Under the pieces are notes generated by a model, which was not told the origin of the DNA, ran no database searches, and was given only the letters and a program-made list of their open reading frames with translations. From the NCBI GenBank assembly GCA_017409825.1, contig JAFQRZ010000022.1:61496-125495 (forward strand): a DNA stretch of 64,000 nt, in the 5' to 3' direction. This stretch comes from Agathobacter sp. (GTDB taxonomy: Bacteria; Bacillota; Clostridia; Lachnospirales; Lachnospiraceae). A program made the translations under genes and the position numbers. Below, piece after piece: positions 11,017-21,508 of this stretch (the first letter of the stretch is position 1; each line of letters starts with the position of its first letter).

Positions 11017-11557
11017 ATATTAGACTTAATCGAATTATCCAAGGAATAAAGTGTGTTCCAACTAGACTTTCCATTATGCAACCAGTTATAAATAACAAAA
11101 GCATAAATATGTAGCTTGCAATATTTAATGCCACCCGATCTCTTGTATGATAGCTTCGTGTACGACGTTTGCCTAGCATCATCCATATCGCGCCTCCATA
11201 CAACAAACCATGCGGTATGACAGAAGCAAGTCCTACTACCAATCCAGCAATTCCTAATTCTATGATCGCACTCATAAGAAAAAATCCCCAAATATAACTA
11301 AAAATCGGAGCCAAAACAATCCCCACCCTCTCTTTCAGTGGAGTTAAGCATAATAATATTAACACTCCGAACAATTTTATTCTTTCATATAAAACATTCC
11401 AAAACACATCTTTAAACACCTGCTTTGTATTGGCATACTGTTCATAAAACTCTGCTCCAACTAACACCTCACTATCTTTTATTTGTTCTAGACAAATATC
11501 TGCACTCAAAAGCCCGCAAATAAATAGTATAATTAAAACAATAAGGAACTTTTTCAT
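11015..11557 (-). CDS. spoIIM: SpoIIM-like membrane protein
   Basis: The 180-residue protein starts with a signal-like hydrophobic stretch (MKKFLIVLIILFICGLL) and has about five membrane segments. It contains the SpoIIM/DUF95 feature VIPHGLLYGGAIWM in place of the usual PHG-E. SpoIIM works with SpoIID and SpoIIP in septal peptidoglycan thinning and engulfment during sporulation. The organism has a spoIIIA operon in the same window, so a sporulation role is plausible. I chose the ATG behind AAAGGTGG; a GTG four codons earlier overlaps that ribosome site. The gene stands alone between the aroF terminator and a Nudix gene. Confidence 0.7.
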   Translation of the reverse strand: MKKFLIVLIILFICGLLSADICLEQIKDSEVLVGAEFYEQYANTKQVFKDVFWNVLYERIKLFGVLILLCLTPLKERVGIVLAPIFSYIWGFFLMSAIIELGIAGLVVGLASVIPHGLLYGGAIWMMLGKRRTRSYHTRDRVALNIASYIFMLLLFITGCIMESLVGTHFIPWIIRLSLI

Positions 11558-11639
11558 AAAACAAACCACCTTTCGTCTAGTCTATCCTATGTCCAAGTTC
11601 CTTATATTATGTCTTATATTTTTAGTTTTGCTTTCCTAA

Positions 11640-12182
11640 CTATTTCTGCTTACATGCATACGCCAAAATAGCCGCAACCGTCTTCGCATCCTGCATTTTT
11701 CCAGTATAAATCATTTCCAACAAATCGCTAAGTTCATGCGCCTCTACACGAATATCTTCTGCATCATCCAATTGCTGTTCGCCTGCCAAATACAAGTCTT
11801 CCGCCAAATATACATCTACCATTTCATTACAGAATGCAACTGTAGTACGAAGTTCTAATAATTTACTCACCTTATTGCTTTTATATCCCGTTTCCTCTTC
11901 CAATTCTCTCACCGCACAAACCATAGTGTCTTCTGTCACACTATCTCTTGCTCCCGCTGGAATCTCTAAAGTATCTCTTTCAATGGCATTACGGTACTGA
12001 CGAACCATAAGAATTTTACCATCCGGGAGCACTGGTACGATGCAGGCAGCTCCTTTACGATGTGCTACAAAATCCCATTGCTCAATTTTGCCATTTCCTA
12101 CGTCCATGGTATCATTATAGATATCAAGAATGGTTCCTTTATATACTAATTCTCTGTTTAAACGTTTGATTTTGTCTGACAT
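11640..12182 (-). CDS. Nudix hydrolase, probable ADP-ribose pyrophosphatase
   Basis: The 180-residue protein resembles YqkG/NudF-type ADP-ribose pyrophosphatases. The beta-sheet block WDFVAHRKGAACIVPVL precedes the Nudix helix in PAGARDS...REL EEETGY; REXXEE is intact, while the glycine-to-glutamate spacing appears to be one residue longer than the strict GX5E form. The C-terminal DAEDIRVEAHEL block is usual in this group. It probably hydrolyses ADP-ribose to AMP and ribose-5-phosphate in housekeeping nucleotide turnover. It stands alone, with a good start ATG preceded by GGGGGGAACTT. Confidence 0.85.
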   Translation of the reverse strand: MSDKIKRLNRELVYKGTILDIYNDTMDVGNGKIEQWDFVAHRKGAACIVPVLPDGKILMVRQYRNAIERDTLEIPAGARDSVTEDTMVCAVRELEEETGYKSNKVSKLLELRTTVAFCNEMVDVYLAEDLYLAGEQQLDDAEDIRVEAHELSDLLEMIYTGKMQDAKTVAAILAYACKQK

Positions 12183-12235
12183 AAGTTCCCCCCTTATTCA
12201 CTACTGTAGTTACTATATTGAATATAGCACTATCC

Positions 12236-12279
12236 AAATAAAAAAGAAAGTCCTGATATTATTATCAAGACTTTCTTTT
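12236..12279 (-). terminator. Intrinsic terminator after the integrase remnant
   Basis: AAAGAAAGTC and GACTTTCTTT form a 10-bp stem with a T-run on the minus strand. Confidence 0.75.
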
Positions 12280-12634
12280 AATAACTGATTGAATGCCCCA
12301 TAATCTTTTGAAGCACCTTAGGCTGCATTCCATTCTCTATACAACGTGTCGCAAACGTGTGTCGTAATGCATGCATATAAATTGGTTTTATTCTTTCCTT
12401 ACACTTTGCCTGTAAGAGAGTTCGCCGAACATAGATTTTTCGATTATCAAAATCTACATTATCCCAACTCAATGCACCAACTTCACCAGCTCTTAACCCT
12501 GTCTGTAGTACAAGCATAAATGCATTTTTGTACATACAGTCTTTCATACCATCCAAGATTAGTCTTTGCTCTTCTCTCGTTAATACTCTTCTATCCTGTT
12601 CTTCTTGATCATCAAGTTTTTTGTATGGGGTATT
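12278..12634 (-). pseudogene. Tyrosine recombinase (phage/transposon integrase) remnant
   Basis: A fragment of a Tn916-like or phage-type integrase. An open frame from about 12634 gives the hinge sequence NTPYKKLDDQEE...LTREEQ, then TGLRAGEVGALSWDNVDF with the first catalytic Arg, then MHALRHTFATRCIENG with the HxxR box. About 40-60 residues between these boxes, including the lysine hairpin, are missing: CKERIKP runs straight into IYMHALRH. The frame stops just after KIMGHS, so the catalytic Tyr is lost. The N-terminal DNA-binding domain is absent. It is dead as a recombinase and marks an old insertion immediately upstream of the carA promoter. Confidence 0.85.
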
Positions 12635-12681
12635 GGCTGACAGACACCATATGATTCAAAGTAATTAAGATATTTTCTTTC

Positions 12682-12710
12682 TTGACTATATTTCAAAAAA
12701 GTAGTATATT
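12682..12710 (+). promoter_or_regulatory. Sigma-A promoter for carAB
   Basis: TTGACT (12682-12687) and TATATT (12705-12710) with a 17-base spacer. The predicted start, about 12717, is the first base of the hexaloop hairpin. Confidence 0.8.
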
Positions 12711-12715
12711 TTCTG

Positions 12716-12756
12716 TGGACAAAGGCGTTCAAGTTTATTCTTGGACGCCTTTTTTA
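12716..12756 (+). promoter_or_regulatory. carA leader: ANTAR-type hexaloop overlapping a terminator
   Basis: Two exclusive folds are visible. The antiterminator is UGGAC[AAAGGC]GUUCA, a 5-bp stem with one G-U pair and a hexaloop with A at position 1 and G at 4. The terminator uses AAGGCGTTCAAG (12722-12733) paired with CTTGGACGCCTT (12740-12751), loop TTTATT, followed by a T-run. The loop and 3' arm of the first hairpin are the 5' arm of the second, so binding to the hexaloop would block termination. The same design recurs at pyrG, gdhA, glnN and after gdhA. A further stem (GAATGTC/GACGTTC, about 12779-12798) lies before the ribosome site and is unexplained. Confidence 0.75.
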
Positions 12757-12839
12757 TGTTACACAAACATATCGACGTGAATGTCTGAGGGACGTTCATC
12801 TCGGTTCAAAATTCTAATAAGGCGAATGAGGTTGTTAAA

Positions 12840-13934
12840 ATGAGTAAAAAAATCTATCTACAATTGGAAGATGGCACCATTTATGAAGGCAGCTCCTTTG
12901 GAGCTCCACTTATCAAAAACGTAATTGCAGAGGTTGTATTCACTACAGCTATGACTGGTTATGTAGAAACACTTACAGATCCAAGTTATTATGGACAAAT
13001 GATTGTTCAAACATTTCCTCTCGTTGGGAACTATGGAATTAATCCACATGACTACGAAAGTAAAAAACTTCATATAAGTGCTTACATCGTTCATGAATAT
13101 TGTCCAAATCCATCTAATTTTAGAAGTCGCTTTGACTTAGATAAATTTCTTATAGAAAACAATATTCCAGGAATATGTAATGTCGATACTCGTGCACTAA
13201 CAAAAAAAATCCGTTCAAATGGCGTAATGATTGGTTGTCTTTGTACTTCTCCCTTATCCCACAAAGAACTTACAACCTTAAAAAACTGGAAAATTACAGA
13301 AGCTGTAAAACATGTATCAACAACTTCTCTTACTCGCTTTTATAGTAGTTTGCCAAAACATCATGTTGTATTATGGGACTTTGGGGCAAAAGAGAATATT
13401 CTCCGTTCCTTAATTCATCTTAACTGTGATGTTTCAATTGTACCTGCTTCTACAACCTGTAACGAAATTTTATCACTAAAACCAGATGGAATTATGTTAA
13501 GCAATGGACCTGGTGATCCAAAGGACAATGTTACTATTATTCTCGAATTACAAAAGCTATGTGCCTGTAATATTCCAATCTTTGGAATCTGTTTAGGACA
13601 TCAACTCTTAGCTCTTGCCAACGGAGGAGATACAGAAAAAATGAAATATGGTCATCGTGGAGCTAACCAGCCTGTAAAAGATACAAAAACAGGAAAAACT
13701 TATATTACCAGTCAAAATCATGGTTATGCTGTCAAAACATATCAAATTCCGCCTTTTTCAAATATGTCTTTTATAAATGTAAATGACCATACCTGTGAAG
13801 GAATCGAATATCATCTCTTTCCAGCATTTTCTGTACAGTTCCATCCAGAAGCATGTGGTGGACCACATGACACAGAATTTATATTTCAAAAATTTATAGA
13901 TTTGATGGAAGGAGTAAAAGAAACATGCCACTAA
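12840..13934 (+). CDS. carA: Carbamoyl phosphate synthase, small (glutaminase) subunit
   Basis: CarA hydrolyses glutamine and channels ammonia to CarB to make carbamoyl phosphate for arginine and pyrimidines. The 364-residue protein has the CarA N-terminal domain (GSSFGAP, MTGYVETLTDPSYYGQ) and a class I amidotransferase domain with the nucleophile Cys in FGICLGHQ and the His/Glu pair in QFHPEACGGPHD. The usual sequence is PEAxxGPxD, so one residue differs. The ribosome site is GAATGAGG nine bases before ATG. It overlaps carB by ten bases. Neither arginine nor pyrimidine genes adjoin; control appears to be the hexaloop leader upstream. Confidence 0.96.
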   Translation: MSKKIYLQLEDGTIYEGSSFGAPLIKNVIAEVVFTTAMTGYVETLTDPSYYGQMIVQTFPLVGNYGINPHDYESKKLHISAYIVHEYCPNPSNFRSRFDLDKFLIENNIPGICNVDTRALTKKIRSNGVMIGCLCTSPLSHKELTTLKNWKITEAVKHVSTTSLTRFYSSLPKHHVVLWDFGAKENILRSLIHLNCDVSIVPASTTCNEILSLKPDGIMLSNGPGDPKDNVTIILELQKLCACNIPIFGICLGHQLLALANGGDTEKMKYGHRGANQPVKDTKTGKTYITSQNHGYAVKTYQIPPFSNMSFINVNDHTCEGIEYHLFPAFSVQFHPEACGGPHDTEFIFQKFIDLMEGVKETCH

Positions 13935-16900
13935 ATTCGAACCTGAAAAAAATACTTGTAATAGGCTCTGGTCCAATTGTGATTGGACAGGCTGCTGAAT
14001 TTGATTATGCTGGTACACAGGCCTGCCTCGCACTAAAAGAAGAAGGGCTTGAAGTAGTTCTTGTGAATTCCAATCCTGCAACTATTATGACTGATTCTAC
14101 CATTGCTGATCATGTATATATCGAACCTCTCACTCTTGACTATTTAAAAATGATTATTGAAAAAGAAAAACCTGACAGTATCTTATCTACGCTAGGCGGA
14201 CAAACTGGTTTGACTCTCTCCATGCAATTAGCAAAAGAAGGCTTTCTAACAAATCATGGAGTTACTCTGTTGGGTGCAAATCCGACTACCATAGATAAAG
14301 CAGAAGACAGACAGCTTTTTAAAGAAACAATGGATGCCATCAACCAGCCAATTGTTCCATCTATTGTAACCCAAACCCTGAATGACGCACTTCAATTTGC
14401 CCGACAGGTTCACTACCCTGTAATCGTACGTCCTGCATTTACCCTTGGTGGTTCTGGAGGTGGAATTGCAAATACCGAAGACGAACTTCGAAAGATTGCT
14501 TCTTCAGGTTTGCGACAATCTCCTATCCATCAGATTTTGGTAGAAAAATGTATTTCTGGGTGGAAAGAAATTGAATTTGAAGTCATGCGTGATGGTGATG
14601 GAAACGTTATTACTATCTGCTCTATGGAAAATTTTGACCCAGTAGGTATTCATACAGGCGATTCCATTGTAATCGCCCCAGCGGTTACATTAGCGGACAA
14701 GGAATATCAGATGCTCCGTACCGCTGCACTTAATATTATAAATGCTATGGAAATAGAGGGAGGCTGTAATGTTCAATTTGCATTAAATCCAAACAGTTTC
14801 GAATATGCAGTCATTGAAGTAAATCCACGTGTCTCCCGCTCTTCTGCTTTGGCAAGCAAGGCAACTGGCTACCCAATCGCACGTGTTGCAGCAAAAATTG
14901 CACTTGGCTATCGTATGGACGAGATAAAAAATGAAGTAACAGGCAAAACAACTGCTTGTTTTGAACCCGCATTAGATTATGTTGTCATAAAATTTCCCAA
15001 ATGGCCTTTCGATAAATTTGTTTATGCTAATCGAACTCTCGGCACACAAATGAAAGCAACTGGAGAAGTCATGGCAATTGGTCGAAATTTTGAACAAGCA
15101 TTTCTAAAAGCCATTCGTGGTGCAGAAATCTCTCATGATTTTTTAGATGATAAAAACATAAAAACGTTATCGGACTCAGAACTGATTGGAAAAATATATG
15201 AACAGGATGACGAACGAATTTTTGCAATTTATGAGGCTTTACGCCGTAATGTTACAATAGAAGATTTATATGCCATGACAAAAATCGATCGCTGGTTTTT
15301 ATATAAACTACTCCATTTATATGAATTAGAAAACAGATTGCTTTCAGAAGAATTGACAGATTCTTTTATAGAAGAATTAAAAACCTATGGATTTTCTGAT
15401 AAAACAATTTGCAGACTTAGCAATATAAAAGAAATAACTCATAAACCATATAGCTATAAAATGGTAGATACCTGTGCAGCTGAATTTAGTGCTGTTACAC
15501 CTTATTTCTATTCCACATATGATGAAGAAGATGAAGCCTTAGAATATGTGACAGATTTTGCTCACAAAAAGCCTGTTGTAATCGTATTTGGCTCCGGTCC
15601 AATTCGTATTGGTCAGGGTATTGAGTTTGATTATGCTTCTGTCCACTGCGTATTTTCTCTAAAAAAAGCAGGCTATGAAGTTGTCATCGTTAACAATAAC
15701 CCTGAAACAGTTTCCACTGATTTTAATACTGCTGACCGTTTGTATTTTGAACCTTTAACCCCAGAAGATATCGCAGACATTATTGCAATCGAGAAACCAG
15801 TTGGATGTGTCGTCGCATTTGGGGGACAGACTGCTATTCGTCTCACCCACTGGTTATCAGAAAATAACATTCCGATTCTAGGCACACCTGCAGAAAGTAT
15901 TGATGCTGCAGAAGACAGAGGACGTTTCGAGCAATTATTAAAAGAGTTAAATATAAAACAGCCAAGTGGCACTACTGTCCAAACAGAAGAAGAAGCACTT
16001 AAAGCAGCAAATGAGTTGGGATATCCAGTGCTGCTTCGTCCATCTTATGTACTAGGTGGACAAAATATGATTATCGCCTTTTCCGACGCAGATGTCAGTG
16101 AATATATGAAAATTATCCTTTCCCACATGACCCATAACATCGTCCTCATCGATAAATATATGCAGGGCACCGAATTAGAAGTAGATGCCATCTGCGACGG
16201 AAAAGATATATTGCTGCCAGGTATTATGGAACATATTGACCGTGCCGGTATCCATTCAGGAGATTCTATCGCGGTATATCCTGCATGGAATTTAACCGAA
16301 AACCAAACAGAGCAAATCATTGATTACTCTACAAAACTAGCATTGGCTTTAAAAACAAAAGGACTAATTAACATTCAATATGTTATCAGTAATGGAGAAA
16401 TCTATGTGATTGAAGTAAATCCTCGTTCTTCACGAACCGTACCATATTTAAGTAAAGTCACTGGTGTTCCAATGATTGATATTGCCACCCAAATCATGTT
16501 AGGCGAAACCTTGGAAAACATGGGATACACATCCGGACTCTATCCTAATGCAAACCATGTAGCCGTAAAGGTTCCTGTATTTTCTTTTGAAAAACTAGCT
16601 GGACTAGATACTTCTTTAGGACCTGAAATGAAATCTACGGGTGAAGTTCTTGGTATTGCCCCTACACTCAATGAGGCTCTTTATAAAGGACTTTTAGGTG
16701 CAGGATATCATTTTGAATCAAAGGGCGGAGTTCTTATTACGGTTCGCGATACAGATAAAGAAGAAGTGATACAGATTGCAAAGGATTTTTCTACTCTCGG
16801 TTTTCATCTATATGCAACCGAAGGTACAACCAATATCCTGCGTGAGCACGGACTTTCCGTTACTATGGTTCATAAAATACATGAATCGGAACACAATACC

Positions 16901-17116
16901 ATTTCTTTGTTAGAAAGCGGAAAAGTAAATTTTATTATCTCTACCACCAAAAAAGGCCGTTCTCCACGACTCGACAGTGTGAAAATACTCCGTAAGAGTG
17001 TTGAACTGGGTATTCCGTGTTTGACTAGTCTGGATACAGCAAAAGCACTTGCTACCATACTTGCTATGAACTATACTCCACAAAAGACATCTCTTATTGA
17101 TATCTGTACATTATAA
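13925..17116 (+). CDS. carB: Carbamoyl phosphate synthase, large subunit
   Basis: The 1063-residue synthetase uses two ATP to make carbamoyl phosphate from bicarbonate and CarA-derived ammonia. It shows the duplicated ATP-grasp architecture: GSGPIVIGQAAEFDYAGTQA near residue 14 and its repeat GSGPIRIGQGIEFDYASVH near 558, each followed by an ATP-grasp domain (RPAFTLGGSGGG and RPSYVLGGQNM). The C-terminal MGS-like allosteric domain (LYATEGTTNILREHGL) binds UMP or ornithine in homologues. Length is normal for the family. The start overlaps the carA end, which keeps the two subunits coupled. Confidence 0.97.
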   Translation: MPLNSNLKKILVIGSGPIVIGQAAEFDYAGTQACLALKEEGLEVVLVNSNPATIMTDSTIADHVYIEPLTLDYLKMIIEKEKPDSILSTLGGQTGLTLSMQLAKEGFLTNHGVTLLGANPTTIDKAEDRQLFKETMDAINQPIVPSIVTQTLNDALQFARQVHYPVIVRPAFTLGGSGGGIANTEDELRKIASSGLRQSPIHQILVEKCISGWKEIEFEVMRDGDGNVITICSMENFDPVGIHTGDSIVIAPAVTLADKEYQMLRTAALNIINAMEIEGGCNVQFALNPNSFEYAVIEVNPRVSRSSALASKATGYPIARVAAKIALGYRMDEIKNEVTGKTTACFEPALDYVVIKFPKWPFDKFVYANRTLGTQMKATGEVMAIGRNFEQAFLKAIRGAEISHDFLDDKNIKTLSDSELIGKIYEQDDERIFAIYEALRRNVTIEDLYAMTKIDRWFLYKLLHLYELENRLLSEELTDSFIEELKTYGFSDKTICRLSNIKEITHKPYSYKMVDTCAAEFSAVTPYFYSTYDEEDEALEYVTDFAHKKPVVIVFGSGPIRIGQGIEFDYASVHCVFSLKKAGYEVVIVNNNPETVSTDFNTADRLYFEPLTPEDIADIIAIEKPVGCVVAFGGQTAIRLTHWLSENNIPILGTPAESIDAAEDRGRFEQLLKELNIKQPSGTTVQTEEEALKAANELGYPVLLRPSYVLGGQNMIIAFSDADVSEYMKIILSHMTHNIVLIDKYMQGTELEVDAICDGKDILLPGIMEHIDRAGIHSGDSIAVYPAWNLTENQTEQIIDYSTKLALALKTKGLINIQYVISNGEIYVIEVNPRSSRTVPYLSKVTGVPMIDIATQIMLGETLENMGYTSGLYPNANHVAVKVPVFSFEKLAGLDTSLGPEMKSTGEVLGIAPTLNEALYKGLLGAGYHFESKGGVLITVRDTDKEEVIQIAKDFSTLGFHLYATEGTTNILREHGLSVTMVHKIHESEHNTISLLESGKVNFIISTTKKGRSPRLDSVKILRKSVELGIPCLTSLDTAKALATILAMNYTPQKTSLIDICTL

Positions 17117-17155
17117 GGCAAAAAGGATGTTGTTAGAAAATCGACAGTTACAATA

Positions 17156-17183
17156 AAGGCGCCGCATTTTGCGACGCCTTTTT
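17156..17183 (+). terminator. Intrinsic terminator after carB
   Basis: GGCGCCGCA and TGCGACGCC form a 9-bp stem with one mismatch, followed by TTTTT. It begins like the leader terminators but has no overlapping hexaloop hairpin. It may also stop minus-strand transcription after the nucleotidyltransferase gene. Confidence 0.8.
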
Positions 17184-17218
17184 CAACATGTAAAATTCGG
17201 CATTTTATTCATTAGAAT

Positions 17219-18004
17219 CTACATCTTACTTATTACTTTCTTTATTTCATCTACCATATCTTTTACTACTGGTGATATCTTCCTACAGAACATTCCTTCA
17301 AAAAGTTTGTTTAAATTTTCTTCAAAATTTTCTGGTAAAATCTTACATTCCTTAGAACAAATGCTTTGCATTCGTTTTTCACCAGGATGTGTCATTTCAT
17401 TTAATGCAAATATAATATCAAAATAACTGGCTAAAAATTCTGTAACCCTATGATTTACGCTTACGAAATCTTTTCTATTCTCTGCTTTTTCTATTTGTGC
17501 ATCAAAAGATGGTAACATTCCACTAAGCAATTTCATATTATTTGAAATAATATTTTCCTTTAATTTCTTCGGATATGGTATTTGATATTTTGTTTGTAAT
17601 TCTTGCAGCTTACCATTCTTGTCATATACAATCTTTGATGTTATCAGATTATGCCACATACAAGTTGTATAACCATTCCAAGAAACACAATAATCCACAA
17701 CAGACGAAACCATATTCTCAAAATCTGTCATATTTCTATAAATAATATCCATATCTATTCCATCACTTAAAGTAACATCATCCTCAAGTTCCCAAAAAGA
17801 ATTTCCTATTTCCATATAGCTGCAATATTTTTCCAATATACCTCTTCGAATACTTTCGTCAACATTATCTGATAAATACACATATACATCATAATCTGAT
17901 TTTTCGTCATTTCTTCCCGTGGCTCGTGAGCCTCCGAGTGCAATTGCTTCAACCTGTAAAATGTGACTAAATTCATCAAATATTTTTTGAACATCAACTT
18001 TCAT
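17219..18004 (-). CDS. Nucleotidyltransferase-fold protein (DUF4037-like C-terminus)
   Basis: The 261-residue protein has a minimal nucleotidyltransferase signature near residue 24: GGSRATGRNDEKSDYDVYVY, with the GS and DxD elements that bind metal and nucleotide. The remainder, helical and ending in MVDEIKKVISKM, resembles the substrate-binding part of DUF4037-type proteins. Such proteins include antibiotic adenylyltransferases and uncharacterised relatives; I see nothing that fixes the substrate. It follows guaA by about 80 bases with its own GGAGG site and could be the last gene of the nitrogen train or independent. Its composition is more A/T-rich than its neighbours, which hints at later acquisition. 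Confidence 0.7.
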   Translation of the reverse strand: MKVDVQKIFDEFSHILQVEAIALGGSRATGRNDEKSDYDVYVYLSDNVDESIRRGILEKYCSYMEIGNSFWELEDDVTLSDGIDMDIIYRNMTDFENMVSSVVDYCVSWNGYTTCMWHNLITSKIVYDKNGKLQELQTKYQIPYPKKLKENIISNNMKLLSGMLPSFDAQIEKAENRKDFVSVNHRVTEFLASYFDIIFALNEMTHPGEKRMQSICSKECKILPENFEENLNKLFEGMFCRKISPVVKDMVDEIKKVISKM

Positions 18005-18082
18005 AAATTACCTCCAAAACTTCATACCTACTTTTAATCATTTACTTTCCAATAGCTTGTTTTACTTACTCTTTGATATGAA

Positions 18083-19627
18083 TTATTCGAACTCTATCGT
18101 TCCTGGTGGTTTACTTGTTAGATCATAAAATACTCGATTTACTCCTTTTACCTCATTTATAATACGACTCATCACCGTCTGTAATACATCGTATGGAATA
18201 TTTGCAGTTTCGGCAGTCATAAAATCAATGGTATTGACCGCACGTAAAGCCACCGCATAGTCATAGGTTCTCTCATCTCCCATTACACCTACCGAACGCA
18301 TATTGGTAAGAGCTGCAAAATACTGTCCGATAGTCTTATCCATACCACATTTTTCAATTTCTTCACGATAAATAGCATCTGCTTCCTGTACAATACGTAC
18401 CTTTTCAGCAGTAATATCACCTACGATACGAACCCCAAGTCCTGGACCTGGAAATGGCTGACGAAAAACTAATTTCTCTGGAATTCCGAGTTCAAGCCCT
18501 ACTTTGCGCACTTCATCTTTGAAAAGGTTGCGAAGTGGTTCTATGATTTCTTTGAATGAAACTACATCTGGAAGTCCGCCTACGTTATGATGAGATTTGA
18601 TAACTACGGACTCACCACCAAAACCACTTTCTACTACATCAGGATAAATGGTTCCCTGTACAAGAAAATCTACTGTTCCAATTTTCTTCGCTTCTTCTTC
18701 AAATACACGGATAAATTCTTCTCCGATAATTTTACGTTTTGTTTCTGGCTCTGTTTCTCCAGCAAGTTTCATATAAAAACGTTCCTGTGCATTGACACGA
18801 ATAAAACTCAGTTCATATTTTCCTTCTGGACCAAAGATAGCTTCTACTTCATCCCCTTCAGCCTTACGGAGTAAGCCATGGTCGACAAACACACAGGTAA
18901 GCTGTTTTCCTATTGCTTTTGACATAAGAACAGCTGCAACCGAAGAATCTACTCCACCTGATAAAGCGCAAAGCACCTTTCCATCTCCTACTTTCTCACG
19001 AATTTCGGAAATTGCATTTTCCACAAAAGAATCCATTCTCCATGCACCACTACAACCGCATACACCCCGTACAAAATTGTACAGCATCTTACTTCCCTCT
19101 ACAGAATGAAGTACTTCTGGATGATACTGAATCGCATAGAGATTCTTTTCTCTATTTTCTGCTACTGCCACCGGACAATCCGCTGTATATCCTACAATAG
19201 CAAAATCTGGTGCAATTTGAGAGATATAATCAAAATGACTCATCCATACCGTTGTTATAGCTGATACCCCCTGAAACAATGGGGAAGTTGTATCTAAATG
19301 CACTTCTGTTTTCCCATATTCACGAATTGGTGCCTTTTCTACACTTCCACCAAGCACATGCATCATAAGCTGCGCACCATAACAAAGTCCCAAAACTGGA
19401 ATTCCAAGTTCAAATAACTCTCTGGAATAAGTAGGTGCCCCCTCTTCATAACAGCTATTTGGTCCACCTGTTAAGATGATTCCTTTCGGATTCATAGTCT
19501 TGATTTCTTCGATTGGTATACGATAAGAATAAATCTCACAATACACATTACATTCTCTTACACGTCGGGCAACCAACTGGTTATACTGTCCACCGAAGTC
19601 GATTACAATTACTAATTCATTTTTCAT
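18083..19627 (-). CDS. guaA: GMP synthase (glutamine-hydrolysing)
   Basis: GuaA converts XMP to GMP using glutamine and ATP. The 514-residue protein has a class I glutaminase domain with Cys82 in GLCYGAQ and His/Glu in IQYHPEV, then an ATP-pyrophosphatase domain with the PP-loop [14 protein letters not shown] (about 218-231), and a dimerisation domain ending in the substrate-binding [10 protein letters not shown]. Length is normal. It is the last recognisable biosynthetic gene in the minus-strand train from pyrG, 10 bases after glmS, and like many genes in the train it spends glutamine. Confidence 0.97.
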   Translation of the reverse strand: MKNELVIVIDFGGQYNQLVARRVRECNVYCEIYSYRIPIEEIKTMNPKGIILTGGPNSCYEEGAPTYSRELFELGIPVLGLCYGAQLMMHVLGGSVEKAPIREYGKTEVHLDTTSPLFQGVSAITTVWMSHFDYISQIAPDFAIVGYTADCPVAVAENREKNLYAIQYHPEVLHSVEGSKMLYNFVRGVCGCSGAWRMDSFVENAISEIREKVGDGKVLCALSGGVDSSVAAVLMSKAIGKQLTCVFVDHGLLRKAEGDEVEAIFGPEGKYELSFIRVNAQERFYMKLAGETEPETKRKIIGEEFIRVFEEEAKKIGTVDFLVQGTIYPDVVESGFGGESVVIKSHHNVGGLPDVVSFKEIIEPLRNLFKDEVRKVGLELGIPEKLVFRQPFPGPGLGVRIVGDITAEKVRIVQEADAIYREEIEKCGMDKTIGQYFAALTNMRSVGVMGDERTYDYAVALRAVNTIDFMTAETANIPYDVLQTVMSRIINEVKGVNRVFYDLTSKPPGTIEFE

Positions 19628-19637
19628 AGCTTTTTCC

Positions 19638-21479
19638 TTACTCTACTGTTACACTCTTTGCAAGATTTCTAGGTTTATCTACATCCAGCCCCTTTGCCAC
19701 ACTTACATAATAGCCCATAAGCTGAAGTGGAATAATTGCAAGACTCGTGGTAAAATGTTCCTCTGTTTTGGGAATATACACTGTAAAATCTGCATTATCT
19801 TCTACATTATATTTCCCATAATTGGTAAGTCCCATTAAATATGCTCCACGGCTCTTTACCTCAATAAGATTGCTCATGGTCTTTTCAAATAGCTCTGGCT
19901 GGGTTAATACACCTACCACTAAAGTTCCGTCTTCAATCAAACTTATCGTACCATGCTTAAGTTCTCCAGCTGCATAGGCCTCTGAATGAATATAGCTGAT
20001 TTCTTTTAGTTTCAAGCTTCCTTCCAAACAAGTTGCGTAGTCAACACCTCGTCCAATAAAGAAAACATCCTTTGCATTGGAATATTTAGAAGCAAACCAC
20101 TGAATACGTTCTTTATCTTCTAATATTTTTTCAATCTTGCCTGGCAATGTTTGAATTTCTTCTAATAAAGCAGTGTAGTTCTCTTCCGTAATTTCACCAC
20201 GAACCTTTGCAAATTCAATCGCCAAAAGATATCCAGCTATTAACTGCGTACTATAGGCCTTTGTAGTTGCAACTGAAATCTCTGGACCTGCCAATGTATA
20301 AAATACATGGTCTGCTTCTCTGGCAATCGAACTCCCCACTACATTCACAATCGCAAGCGTTTTTACACCTTTTGTCTTTGCTTCACGAAGAGCTGCCAGT
20401 GTATCTGCTGTTTCACCCGACTGACTGATAACAATTACCAAATCATTTTTCCCAAGTAATGGTTTACGATAACGGAATTCCGATGCCAAATCAGTTCTTA
20501 CAGGAATCTTTGCCAAATCTTCCATTACATACTGCGTGGTTACACCTACATGATAAGCAGATCCACATGCCACTATGTGTATCTGACTGTAATTTTGTAT
20601 CTCCTCTGGTGTCATCTCAAGATTAGAAAAATCAATTCTACCGTCCCTTACAACAGAAGATATGGTATCCTGTACCGCCCTTGGCTGTTCATGGATTTCC
20701 TTCATCATAAAATGCTCAAAACCGCTTTTTTCAGCAGCTTCAGCATCCCATTTGATTTCTGTTAAATCTTTCTGGATTTCATCTCCATCCAAATTATAGA
20801 AATGTACTTCTCCTTTTTGTAGTCTGGCAATTTCCAAATTTCCAACATAATATACATTACGTGTAAACTTCAAAATAGCCGGAACATCCGATGCCACATA
20901 GGTTTCTCCATCGTTTACACCGATTACCATAGGGCTGTCTTTTCTTGCTACCCAGATTTCTCCTGGATAGTCATCAAACATAACAGCTAGAGCATAGGAA
21001 CCACGAATACGCACCATTGTTCTATTTAATGCATCAATTGGTCCAATATTATATTTTTTATAATAGTAATCAATCAGTTTTACTGCGGCCTCTGTATCGG
21101 TTTGAGAATAGAAAGTGTAGCCTTTTCTAATAAGTTTATCTCTAATTTCTTGATAATTTTCAATAATACCATTATGCACAGCTACTACACAACTACTGTC
21201 ATCACTCACATGTGGATGTGCATTTTCTTCTGAAGGTTCACCATGAGTTGCCCAACGAGTGTGACCTATACCACAAGTTCCTGTCAATGAATTACCATCA
21301 TTAGTTTTTGCAGCTAGTACCTTTAAACGTCCTTTTGCTTTTACTACTTCTACTTTATTTTCATCATCTCTTACTGCTAATCCAGCAGAGTCATATCCTC
21401 TGTATTCCAGTTTTTCCAAACCTTCCAAAAGAATCGGAGCAGCCTGCTGTCTTCCTGTAAATCCTACAATTCCACACAT
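19638..21479 (-). CDS. glmS: Glucosamine-6-phosphate synthase (glutamine:fructose-6-P)
   Basis: GlmS makes glucosamine-6-phosphate from fructose-6-phosphate and glutamine, the entry to peptidoglycan amino sugars. The 613-residue protein begins MCGIVGFTG, with Cys as the N-terminal nucleophile after Met removal, and [18 protein letters not shown] in the glutaminase domain. Two SIS isomerase domains follow ([18 protein letters not shown] and the KELSYIH-like [21 protein letters not shown]). No glmS ribozyme is possible in the 29-base gap to purA, so the expression control common in Firmicutes is replaced by membership in this train. Confidence 0.97.
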   Translation of the reverse strand: MCGIVGFTGRQQAAPILLEGLEKLEYRGYDSAGLAVRDDENKVEVVKAKGRLKVLAAKTNDGNSLTGTCGIGHTRWATHGEPSEENAHPHVSDDSSCVVAVHNGIIENYQEIRDKLIRKGYTFYSQTDTEAAVKLIDYYYKKYNIGPIDALNRTMVRIRGSYALAVMFDDYPGEIWVARKDSPMVIGVNDGETYVASDVPAILKFTRNVYYVGNLEIARLQKGEVHFYNLDGDEIQKDLTEIKWDAEAAEKSGFEHFMMKEIHEQPRAVQDTISSVVRDGRIDFSNLEMTPEEIQNYSQIHIVACGSAYHVGVTTQYVMEDLAKIPVRTDLASEFRYRKPLLGKNDLVIVISQSGETADTLAALREAKTKGVKTLAIVNVVGSSIAREADHVFYTLAGPEISVATTKAYSTQLIAGYLLAIEFAKVRGEITEENYTALLEEIQTLPGKIEKILEDKERIQWFASKYSNAKDVFFIGRGVDYATCLEGSLKLKEISYIHSEAYAAGELKHGTISLIEDGTLVVGVLTQPELFEKTMSNLIEVKSRGAYLMGLTNYGKYNVEDNADFTVYIPKTEEHFTTSLAIIPLQLMGYYVSVAKGLDVDKPRNLAKSVTVE

Positions 21480-21508
21480 ATTTCTCTCATCCTCACTATG
21501 TCATCTAC

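Noticed and set aside
17156-17183. Hexaloop module after carB (AAAGGC present)
   Set aside because: The flanks CAAT and GCCG do not pair; it is an ordinary terminator.
21480-21508. glmS ribozyme before glmS
   Set aside because: The gap to purA is 29 bases, far too short for the ribozyme, and no such fold is present.
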